The translations under genes were made by a program, and so were the position numbers. From positions 248,001 to 312,000 of the forward strand of contig NZ_CP138920.1 of NCBI RefSeq assembly GCF_047123815.1: DNA of 64,000 nucleotides, given 5' to 3'. Source of the stretch: Maricaulis sp017643475. GTDB taxonomy: Bacteria; Pseudomonadota; Alphaproteobacteria; Caulobacterales; Maricaulaceae. Below are positions 57,186 through 64,000 of this stretch, piece by piece (the first letter of the stretch is position 1; each line of letters starts with the position of its first letter). The notes under the pieces are model-generated. The model worked only from the letters and a program-made list of their open reading frames with translations. It was not told where the DNA came from and did no database searches.

Positions 57186-58748
57186 ATGTTGGCGAAAAAT
57201 CGCGAGGATTTTGTGGTGGACTACTCAGCGAATTCCAACCGGACGCCCTCGGGCCCGGCCAATGATACCGGTGAAGACATCGTACGTGCCCAGCACGATG
57301 CGGCAAAGATCGCGCGCTCGCAGATCCGTGCGCAGGCGCGCGCTCCGCGGCACCGCGTCAATCGCAAGGCGTTGGGCCGCACCCTGCAATCCATCGACAT
57401 TTTCGCCGGAGCCCTGCTTGCCGTTGTCGGCGTCATCGCGATCAGTGGCGGCCAGCCCGGTGCGGTTCCTGCCGGCGAACTCTTCCCGATTGTCGGATTC
57501 GCCGCCCTCCTGCCGCTGATGTTGTCGACACTGGGCCTTTACCGCATCGAACCGCGCCATGCGATAATCTGGCGTGTCACACGCGCCATAATCGCCACCG
57601 CCTCGGTCGGCGCCACCATGCTGATCGCGGGTTTCGGGACGGCGCCTGACAGTATTGGCATTCTCGCGATTTATTGCGTCGTCGCTGTCTCTGCGATGAC
57701 CCTGCTGCACATGGTCTATGCCGGCTTTATCGGACATTGGGCCAAGGCCGGTCGTCTGGCGCGCAACATCATCCTGGTGGGCGCGACGCCGAATGCGCGC
57801 AAGCTGATCATGGCCAACCAGGGCTCGGGCACCATCAATGTGGTGGGCTATTTCGATGACCGCAAATCACGTGCGCCGACCCAGCTGGCCGGCACGCCGT
57901 ATCTGGGCACCACGGACGACCTGTTCAACTGGTCTGTACTTCCAGATGTCGACCGCGTCGTCCTGACTGTCACACCCAAGGCCGAAGAGCGGGTCAAGCA
58001 CCTGCTGGAGAAGCTGCGCGCGCTGCCCCAGCAAGTCATCCTGCTGCTCGACATCAATGGATTCAATCCGGAGACGACCAGCCTGGACGACATCGTCGGT
58101 GTGCACACCGCGCGCATGTCCGGCGAAGAGGAAAATCTCGGCCGGGTTTTCGCCAAGCGAGTGCAGGATATTGTCTTTGCCAGCCTGATGACCGTAGCCG
58201 CCCTGCCCGTCATGGCCCTCATTGCTCTGCTGGTGAAACTCGACAGTCGTGGCCCCGCGCTCTTCGTGCAGAAACGCGAAGGGTTCAATGGCCGTCCGAT
58301 CAATGTCTACAAGTTCCGCACCATGCGCCACGACCCGAATGCACAATCGAAAAAGCTGCGCCAGGTCGAACTGAATGATCCGCGCGTGACCCGCCTGGGC
58401 GGTTTCCTGCGCAAGACCAGCCTGGACGAGCTGCCACAACTGTTCAACGTACTGGCAGGCTCCATGTCCCTCGTCGGCCCGCGCCCACACGCCTATGGCA
58501 TGCGCACGGGTGGTACAGCTACCGCCAACCTGGTCGCCGAGTATGCACACCGCCACCGCGTGAAGCCGGGCATTACCGGCTGGGCGCAGATCAATGGATC
58601 CCGTGGACCGCTGCACACGCCGGAAGCCGCACGGGAGCGCATCAAGTGGGACGTCGATTACATCGCGCGGTCCGGTTTCTGGTTCGACCTGTGGATCATG
58701 ATCAAGACTGTACCGGCCCTTCTCGGCGACAGGATCAATATCCGCTAG
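57186..58748 (+). CDS. Polyprenyl-phosphate glycosylphosphotransferase (exopolysaccharide initiation)
   Basis: A 520-residue enzyme. Five hydrophobic segments (residues about 75-185) are followed by a Rossmann-like CoA-binding-type domain (RNIILVGATPNARKLIMAN) and the conserved C-terminal sugar transferase: SLMTVAALPVMALIALLVKLDSRGPALFVQKREGFNG, VYKFRTM, RVTRLGGFLRKTSLDELPQLFNVL, MSLVGPRPHA and KPGITGWAQINGSRG. It transfers a sugar-1-phosphate to undecaprenyl phosphate, the first step of repeat-unit assembly, at the inner membrane. GAGGAG lies before the ATG. It is the likely first gene of the exopolysaccharide cluster. Confidence 0.95.
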   Translation: MLAKNREDFVVDYSANSNRTPSGPANDTGEDIVRAQHDAAKIARSQIRAQARAPRHRVNRKALGRTLQSIDIFAGALLAVVGVIAISGGQPGAVPAGELFPIVGFAALLPLMLSTLGLYRIEPRHAIIWRVTRAIIATASVGATMLIAGFGTAPDSIGILAIYCVVAVSAMTLLHMVYAGFIGHWAKAGRLARNIILVGATPNARKLIMANQGSGTINVVGYFDDRKSRAPTQLAGTPYLGTTDDLFNWSVLPDVDRVVLTVTPKAEERVKHLLEKLRALPQQVILLLDINGFNPETTSLDDIVGVHTARMSGEEENLGRVFAKRVQDIVFASLMTVAALPVMALIALLVKLDSRGPALFVQKREGFNGRPINVYKFRTMRHDPNAQSKKLRQVELNDPRVTRLGGFLRKTSLDELPQLFNVLAGSMSLVGPRPHAYGMRTGGTATANLVAEYAHRHRVKPGITGWAQINGSRGPLHTPEAARERIKWDVDYIARSGFWFDLWIMIKTVPALLGDRINIR

Positions 58749-59920
58749 CGGCGCAGGCCGGCATCCGGACGCAGACGATTATAGCGCCAGCTCCGGCGAA
58801 GGCTTCGGAACAGGGCGTCATCAGCACCGCCGGCCTGGACGGTGAAGCGGTTTTCCCGGCGTTCATAGATTTCCCAGCCGCTGGTCCAGCGAAATACCGC
58901 CCAGCCGGCACCTGCCCGCTCCAGGTCACGCACCCGCTCGGTCAGATAGCGGTCGCCGCCCGGTGCCCAGCGATGCAATCCAAACTCTCCCATGCACCAG
59001 CGCGGATGGGATGGTGGTTCAAAACGCCCCTCTCCGGGTTCGTAAGGCCGCCCATCTCCCATGGCCTGGTGGGTAAAATCGCGAGGCGCGTAATCGTGCA
59101 CACACAGGACGGCTGGATCGTCGGCTGACAGGTCCAGATTGGCCTCGAAAGCCGAATTCGCATAACCGTCCGGACTAATCAGGACAGGGGTGTCCGGGTC
59201 TGTGTCGCGGACCGCGATGGACAGCCGGCGCGCGAGTTGCGACCAGTCTGCCGGCGTGCGGGCAACCTGTCTTCGCAACTCCGCAGCGTCCCATATCTCC
59301 AGATCATGGCCGTTCGGGCCCACAGCGACCTGGTTCGCGTTGGGTTCGACCATCAACAGATAACCGGCCACATTCTCCACATTACGGAAATGGCGCGCAG
59401 TCTCCCGCCACATCGCCTCCCAGGCATCATGATAGGCGAAATCGGTCCAGACCCGCTCATTGATCATGTCAGTAGGAAACCAGCTTCCTGCGTCATCCCG
59501 GTGGAAGGTAAATGCACTGCGGCCCGGCCCTGTCCTGAAGCCGATAATGACATACAGCCCCCATCGCCTGGCGCGAGTGACAAGGTCATCCAGATTGGCC
59601 AGCGCGTCGGGATCGAGTTCGAACGGTTCGTTCTCGGTGAAAATGCCGGGATGGGAGAGCACGAGAAGATTGCCACCCGCCGCGGATAACTGCTGGAGGG
59701 CGGCATTGCTGACCGGCGTCCCGAACGGACCCGGACCCAGGAATTCCGGTCCGTCAATCTCCGGATAGACCCGGCGCTGGGTGATCACGGCTCCACGCAG
59801 ATGCGGTCCGGTGGCGTTGTTCCACAACCCATGTTTGGAAAAAGCCTTCGCCCGGCCCGTTCCGGGGCGCAGGACCGGCAGCAGGCTAGCCGCCAGAACA
59901 TGTCGTCGATTCAATTCCAT
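58745..59920 (-). CDS. Exported cellulase-like glycoside hydrolase (GH5-type), Tat signal
   Basis: A 391-residue protein. The start NRRHVLAASLLPVL has the twin-Arg pattern of a Tat signal. A (beta/alpha)8 barrel follows: AALQQLSAAGGNLLVLSHPG, LDDLVTRARRWGLYVIIGFR, VAGYLLMVEPNAN (likely acid/base Glu on strand 4), CVHDYAPRDF and WCMGEFGLHRWAPG (likely nucleophile Glu). This resembles GH5 and related clan A glycosidases. It runs opposite to the exopolysaccharide genes and shares a CTAG with the preceding gene, so both stops overlap. A polymer-trimming glycosidase for the neighbouring polysaccharide is a fair guess. The ATG at 59920 is chosen because it gives the signal sequence. Confidence 0.88.
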   Translation of the reverse strand: MELNRRHVLAASLLPVLRPGTGRAKAFSKHGLWNNATGPHLRGAVITQRRVYPEIDGPEFLGPGPFGTPVSNAALQQLSAAGGNLLVLSHPGIFTENEPFELDPDALANLDDLVTRARRWGLYVIIGFRTGPGRSAFTFHRDDAGSWFPTDMINERVWTDFAYHDAWEAMWRETARHFRNVENVAGYLLMVEPNANQVAVGPNGHDLEIWDAAELRRQVARTPADWSQLARRLSIAVRDTDPDTPVLISPDGYANSAFEANLDLSADDPAVLCVHDYAPRDFTHQAMGDGRPYEPGEGRFEPPSHPRWCMGEFGLHRWAPGGDRYLTERVRDLERAGAGWAVFRWTSGWEIYERRENRFTVQAGGADDALFRSLRRSWRYNRLRPDAGLRR

Positions 59921-60062
59921 AGCGCCTTGAAAACATGATCCGCTTAACAGCAAATGTAGTCGCATTCGCGCCCGGATGAAATTCGTTCCATCCTGACACC
60001 CACAATACCTCTCGCGCGGCATTGTTTTTGCAACTTCCCTCCTGAGGCGAGTGGAGCGTGCC

Positions 60063-61520
60063 ATGCTTGGACGACATCTTCTGGGATACATGCCGGTACA
60101 GGTAGCCCAGGCCATTGTGGGGTTTGGATCGGTCGCGGTCTTCACCCGACTGATGGATGCCGAGGCCTATGGTGTCTACGCTCTCACACTCGCCACTCTG
60201 ACACTGACCCATATTGCGACATTTACCTGGCTGGAAGCCGCAGTAGCGCGTTTCCATGCACGCGCGGACGCCCGCAAGCGCCTGCGTGACCACCTGGCAA
60301 CCGCCTATGGCATCTACATCCTTCTGGCCGTGGGCGGTGGTGCACTGATTTTCGGGGCTATCCATCTTGCACCGCTGGACAATTCGCTGAAGGCCGTCTT
60401 CAGCTTCGCCGCCGTCTCGATGATCACGAGAGCCGCTCTGCAAATCGGTCTGGAAACCCATCGGGCGGGCGGCGGTGTCGCGCGATATTCCGCGCTGGAG
60501 GCGAGCTATCTGATGCTGGGCTTCATGATCGGTGTCGGACTGCTGGCACTGACGGACCTGGGTCCGGCCAGTATCTTCATCGGCACCGCCGTTGCCGCAC
60601 TGGTGGCCCTGGTCTTTGACCTGCCGGTCATGTTGCGCCGGGCCCGCGGTGGGCGCGCCCAGCCTGCACGCGCGAAGACCTATGCACGTTATGGCTCTGC
60701 CGTCTCGCTCTCGCTCGTGTTCGAGCAATTGCTTTCCGTTGGCGATCGTTTTCTGCTGGCTGCCTTCCTCGGTTCGGGGGCCGTGGGCATGTACGCTGCT
60801 GGTTATGGTCTTGCAGACCGCCTGCTCGATATCATCTTCATCTGGTTCGGAGCAGCCGTCTGGCCAATGACGTTGAAGGCCTTTGAGACCCAGGGTGCGG
60901 ACGTCGCCCGCAAACTCGCCGGTCAGGCCGCCAGCCTGATGGCGCTGATCAGCTTTCCTGCCGCCGCTGGCCTGGCCCTTGTCGCCGAGCCGCTGACAAC
61001 GCTCATTGTCGGCGAAAGCCTCCGGTCGCAAGCCGCCGTGATCCTGCCGTGGATCGCATTGTCCGGATTGCTCAACGGCATGATGACCTATTATTTCCAC
61101 GAGGCTTTCACGATCCGCCGTCGCAGCGGCTTCATGGCGGCATTGATGGCCGGTGCAGCCGCGCTGAACCTTGGTCTCAACCTCCTCTTCATCCCGGCCT
61201 TCGGCATTGTTGGCGCCGCCTATGCGACCGTTCTCGCCTATCTGATCTCGCTGGTCATCTGCGCCATTGTCGGGCGCAAGCTCTTCCCTCTGCCCCTGCC
61301 CTGGGGCGACTGGGTGAAGGCAGCGACGGCGACCATGGTCATGGCCTCCGGCGTCTTCATCGTGCCGGATTTTGAGACTGCCTGGATTGCCCTCATCAGC
61401 AAGGCCCTGGCCGGGGCCGTCGTCTACGCAGCCGCCGCCTACGCCTTCAACATCGCCGACTGTCGCATCTGGCTGTCTGACATCAACAAACTCAATCTGC
61501 GCACCGAGACCCAATCATGA
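60063..61520 (+). CDS. Polysaccharide flippase (Wzx/MOP superfamily)
   Basis: A 485-residue integral membrane protein with about 12-14 helices, starting LLGYMPVQVAQAIVGFGSVAVFTRLMDAEAYGVYALTLATLTL, the usual MOP/oligosaccharide flippase opening (tight FxRxLxxxxYGxYxL motif). Further helices include FLGSGAVGMYAAGYGLADRLLDII and the late NLLFIPAFGIVGAAYATVLAYLISLVIC. It would move lipid-linked repeat units across the inner membrane. ATG 60063 has GGAG 6 bases before it; a GTG four codons earlier is also open. It overlaps the next gene by 4 bases. Confidence 0.93.
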   Translation: MLGRHLLGYMPVQVAQAIVGFGSVAVFTRLMDAEAYGVYALTLATLTLTHIATFTWLEAAVARFHARADARKRLRDHLATAYGIYILLAVGGGALIFGAIHLAPLDNSLKAVFSFAAVSMITRAALQIGLETHRAGGGVARYSALEASYLMLGFMIGVGLLALTDLGPASIFIGTAVAALVALVFDLPVMLRRARGGRAQPARAKTYARYGSAVSLSLVFEQLLSVGDRFLLAAFLGSGAVGMYAAGYGLADRLLDIIFIWFGAAVWPMTLKAFETQGADVARKLAGQAASLMALISFPAAAGLALVAEPLTTLIVGESLRSQAAVILPWIALSGLLNGMMTYYFHEAFTIRRRSGFMAALMAGAAALNLGLNLLFIPAFGIVGAAYATVLAYLISLVICAIVGRKLFPLPLPWGDWVKAATATMVMASGVFIVPDFETAWIALISKALAGAVVYAAAAYAFNIADCRIWLSDINKLNLRTETQS

Positions 61521-62458
61521 GCAAGACGGTTTCCTATACCGAACTGGCCAACGCCGCTTCCGAACACGACCAGAAGGTCCGGTTGAGCATCGCGATCCCG
61601 TTCTACAATGATGATCCGGGTGACCTCGTGCGCGCGCTCAATCCGCTGATCGGTGCGGACAAGTCGATCGAGATCCTGTTGTTTGATGATTGCAGCTCGC
61701 AGACCCATCTCAACGCACTGACCGGCCGGACAATCCGTGCCCTCACCGCACCTGCGCGCCTGATCAGTGCGCGGGAAAATGTCGGCCGCGCCCATGGTCG
61801 CAATATCCTGGCACGCGAAGCACGGGGCGAGTGGATCCTCTATCTCGATGCCGACATGGCCCCCACCGATGATGCTTTCCTGGCAACCTATCTGGAAGCC
61901 ATGGAAACAAGCGGGCTGGACGCGATTTTCGGCGGTTACATAACCCGGACCCAGCACGCAGACCAGAACCTCGCCCTACACGCCGCGCTGGCCAGCGCCA
62001 GTGATCACTGTGACGCCGCCGCCCGCGAAAAAGTCGGCGCGACCGCCTTCTGCTCATCCAATCTCCTGGCCCGTCGTGAACTGATGCTGGATGTGCCCTT
62101 CGACACCGGATTTGTCGGCTGGGGCTGGGAAGATGTGGACTGGGCTGTCGCCGCCTCCCGCCAGCACAAGCTAGGACATATCGACAATCCTGCGCAGCAT
62201 GACGGCCTGCAACCGGTCGAGGTCCTGCTCGACAAGTTCCGCGCAGGCGCAACAAACTATGCCCGCATGCTGGAGAAACACCCGGACCTGAGAAACCTGC
62301 CGGGAGCCAAGGCCGCGCGGGCGATCCGACGTGTGCCGTTCAGCCGCTCACTGCGTCCGGTCTGGGCCAATCTGGCTCGCAATCACCAAGCGCCCATGCG
62401 GCTGCGCACACTCGGTCTTAAACTGTGGCGTGCGAGTTGGACGGCGGAGGTCATCTGA
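61517..62458 (+). CDS. Glycosyltransferase family 2
   Basis: A 313-residue GT-A-fold enzyme: VRLSIAIPFYNDDPGDLVRALNPLI at residues about 20-45 starts the nucleotide-binding half, EWILYLDADMAPTDDAF has the DxD metal motif, and GWGWEDVDWAVAASRQHKLGH is the catalytic ED region. It transfers a sugar from a nucleotide sugar to the lipid-linked repeat unit in the cytoplasm. It overlaps the flippase gene by 4 bases and the next gene by 1 base. Confidence 0.93.
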   Translation: MSKTVSYTELANAASEHDQKVRLSIAIPFYNDDPGDLVRALNPLIGADKSIEILLFDDCSSQTHLNALTGRTIRALTAPARLISARENVGRAHGRNILAREARGEWILYLDADMAPTDDAFLATYLEAMETSGLDAIFGGYITRTQHADQNLALHAALASASDHCDAAAREKVGATAFCSSNLLARRELMLDVPFDTGFVGWGWEDVDWAVAASRQHKLGHIDNPAQHDGLQPVEVLLDKFRAGATNYARMLEKHPDLRNLPGAKAARAIRRVPFSRSLRPVWANLARNHQAPMRLRTLGLKLWRASWTAEVI

Positions 62459-63225
62459 TGAACTCACCCTATGTTCCCGGCGGCTGGCAGTCGCGTTTCA
62501 CGCGACAGATCTCGCGCTTTCTGGCGCGCGATGAAATCGAGCTCGATCTCGATCACGCCATCGTCTCTGTCAGCTTTGATGATTTCCCGAAATCCGCCGT
62601 GACGGCGGGCGCTGAGGCGCTGGAAGCTCGCGGCTGGACCGGGACGTATTACGCCTCTGCCGGCTATGTCGGGCAGACAACGCATCACGGCGAGATGTTT
62701 GATGCCGACGACCTGCACCGGCTGGAATCCGCCGGGCATGAGATCGCCTGTCACACCTGGGAACATCTGGACTGCGCCAAGTCGAGCCCGGAAGAGGTCA
62801 TCACCAGCCTGGAGCACAATGAACGCGCCCTGCGCGAACTGGGGCTAAAACAACCGCTGAGCTCCTTTGCCTATCCCTATGGCGAGACTGCACCGGGCAT
62901 CAAGACGGCACTGGCCTCGCGTTTCCAGACCCTGCGTGGTGTACGCCCGGGTGTCATGCGTGGCCGCGCGGATCGCAATCTTCTTCCCGCTGTCGGCATT
63001 GATGGTGGCGAAGCCGGTATCCAGCGTGCGGTGGACGCCGCTGAAGCCCTCGCCCAGCACCCTGGCTGGCTGGTGTTCTACGCCCATGATGTCCAGGCCA
63101 ATCCGACCGAATGGGGTTGTACGCCGGAGGATTTCGAACGCGTCCTGGACGCGATCGATCGCAGCGGCGCCCAGGTCCTCAACGTTCGGGACGCCTATGC
63201 AGCAATCACGAGGAGCGCGGCATGA
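62458..63225 (+). CDS. Polysaccharide deacetylase (NodB/CE4 family)
   Basis: A 255-residue CE4-family protein: IVSVSFDDFPKSAV (motif 1, catalytic and metal Asp), HEIACHTWEHLDCAKSS (motif 2 metal His pair) and SSFAYPYGETAPG (motif 3 RxPY-like). It removes N-acetyl or other acyl groups from polysaccharides or precursors. It lacks a signal peptide, so it probably acts on cytoplasmic or lipid-linked intermediates. Its ATG overlaps the previous stop (TGATG). Confidence 0.93.
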   Translation: MNSPYVPGGWQSRFTRQISRFLARDEIELDLDHAIVSVSFDDFPKSAVTAGAEALEARGWTGTYYASAGYVGQTTHHGEMFDADDLHRLESAGHEIACHTWEHLDCAKSSPEEVITSLEHNERALRELGLKQPLSSFAYPYGETAPGIKTALASRFQTLRGVRPGVMRGRADRNLLPAVGIDGGEAGIQRAVDAAEALAQHPGWLVFYAHDVQANPTEWGCTPEDFERVLDAIDRSGAQVLNVRDAYAAITRSAA

Positions 63226-64000
63226 GCACGGCGATCATTATCCCGACCTTTCGACGCCCGGACGGCTTGATGGCCGCACTGGAAAGCGCTCTCGCCCAGT
63301 CACGCCCGGCAGACGAGATCATTGTCGTCGACAACTCGCCGGAAGGCGGAGCCCGCGAGGCTATCGAGGCACTCGGCGCCGCGACTGTCCGTTATGTGCA
63401 CGAGGCCGAGCCGGGTGTCGCCAATGCCCGCAACACGGCACTGGCGGCTACGGATTGCCGGTACATTGCGTTTCTGGACGATGATGAAATCGCACAGCCC
63501 AACTGGCTGGAGGCGCTCAAGGTCACTGCGGAACGACTGGACGCGCAGGTCGTGTTCGGCCCCCTTCAGGCCCAGGCACCCAGAGCCAGCGGCCTCCGCC
63601 TGCACCTGCTCAACCGGCTGTACTCCCGCGAAGGCGCTGCGAGCGATGAACTTCTCGGCAAACCCTTTGGCTGCGGCAATTCCCTTGTGGACCGGGCGGC
63701 CTTCGACCTTCCCCAGACGCCCTTTCCGCGTCATCTCAACGAGACCGGGGGCGAAGACGACATGTTTTTTGCCATGCTCGAACAACAAGGCGCGCGTTTC
63801 GCCTGGTCTGCAGGCGCGGGCGCGATCGAATGCGTGGATCCCTCGCGGGCCAACTGGCGCTACCTGCTTTCGCGCAGCTTTTCATTCGGACAGGGGCCGA
63901 GCCAGCATTGTGCGAACAAGGCCCGGCCGGATTGGGCTGGCGTCGCGAAATGGATGCTTGTCGGGCTGGCGCAGTTCGCCATCTTTGCGCCACTCGCCGT
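63222..64000 (+). CDS. Glycosyltransferase family 2, C-terminus cut by window edge
   Basis: The frame starts at ATG 63222 (overlapping the deacetylase stop, ATGA) and stays open to the last base, at least 259 residues. MSTAIIIPTFRRPDGLMAALESALAQ and DEIIVVDNSPEGG are the GT2 start, YIAFLDDDEIAQPNWLEAL has the DDD metal site, and NETGGEDDMFFAMLEQQG is the acceptor/base region. A hydrophobic stretch (MLVGLAQFAIFAPLA) begins at the end of the window, suggesting a C-terminal membrane helix. Likely another sugar-addition step for the same polymer. Confidence 0.9.
   Translation, partial: MSTAIIIPTFRRPDGLMAALESALAQSRPADEIIVVDNSPEGGAREAIEALGAATVRYVHEAEPGVANARNTALAATDCRYIAFLDDDEIAQPNWLEALKVTAERLDAQVVFGPLQAQAPRASGLRLHLLNRLYSREGAASDELLGKPFGCGNSLVDRAAFDLPQTPFPRHLNETGGEDDMFFAMLEQQGARFAWSAGAGAIECVDPSRANWRYLLSRSFSFGQGPSQHCANKARPDWAGVAKWMLVGLAQFAIFAPLA

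Noticed and set aside
59886..61514. A 542-codon minus-strand open frame opposite the flippase
   Set aside because: The plus-strand flippase has clear helices and ordered family motifs; the antisense translation is Gly/Asp/Arg-rich without any fold.

Overview
This window is a high-GC, densely coded bacterial chromosome segment. It appears to come from a marine, aerobic, heterotrophic alphaproteobacterium, plausibly in or near Hyphomonadaceae/Maricaulales. The reasons are a proteorhodopsin, System I cytochrome c maturation genes, several secreted peptidases and amidohydrolases, a TonB-dependent receptor, many acyl-CoA enzymes and an exopolysaccharide locus. The taxonomic placement is inference from gene content only; there is no rRNA here. 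I see no phage, insertion sequence or CRISPR array.

Layout. (1) 1-9 kb: the tail of an SDR gene; a TetR gene followed by a broken S9 peptidase; a BASS transporter/D-aminoacylase/membrane protein operon; an HxlR regulator; a small exported protein; an M28 peptidase. (2) 9.0-19.7 kb: one ten-gene minus-strand operon for acyl-CoA beta-oxidation (two paired acyl-CoA dehydrogenases, SDR, third dehydrogenase, acyl-CoA synthetase, MaoC hydratase, MFE-2-like SDR, thioesterase, thiolase, quinone reductase). It ends at a hairpin terminator and is preceded by a fatty acid desaturase. (3) 21.1-24.9 kb: overlapping ccmF-ccmG-ccmH-ccmI. (4) 25-31.5 kb: a sensorless chemotaxis transducer, glutaryl-CoA dehydrogenase, tRNA-Ser(GCT), a blue-type proteorhodopsin behind three tandem 30-bp repeats, an esterase and a cytochrome P450. 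(5) 31.6-34 kb: M24 peptidase and a GH16 enzyme. (6) 34-38.7 kb: a metal-homeostasis cluster (DUF2796, two DUF3299 proteins, MacB/FtsX-type ABC transporter, MerC-like protein, PadR regulator) with two sites closely resembling Zur boxes. (7) 38.8-42.5 kb: an unrecognised two-gene unit of a secreted protein plus a membrane-anchored 994-aa protein with a transglutaminase-like domain that appears catalytically dead and a VWA domain. (8) 42.6-57 kb: M16 peptidase, trhO, GST, TonB receptor, penicillin acylase, a beta-propeller/amidohydrolase fusion and a SulP permease. (9) 57.2-64 kb: the start of an exopolysaccharide cluster that runs off the window.

How they fit together. The lipid operon, P450, BASS transporter, desaturase and glutaryl-CoA dehydrogenase suggest use of lipids, possibly isoprenoid or steroid side chains, with the rhodopsin supplementing energy from light. 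No steroid-ring genes are present, so a steroid substrate is only a hypothesis. The most interesting items are the rhodopsin repeat leader, the Zur-type cluster with a frameshifted second DUF3299 gene, and the degenerate transglutaminase/VWA unit.
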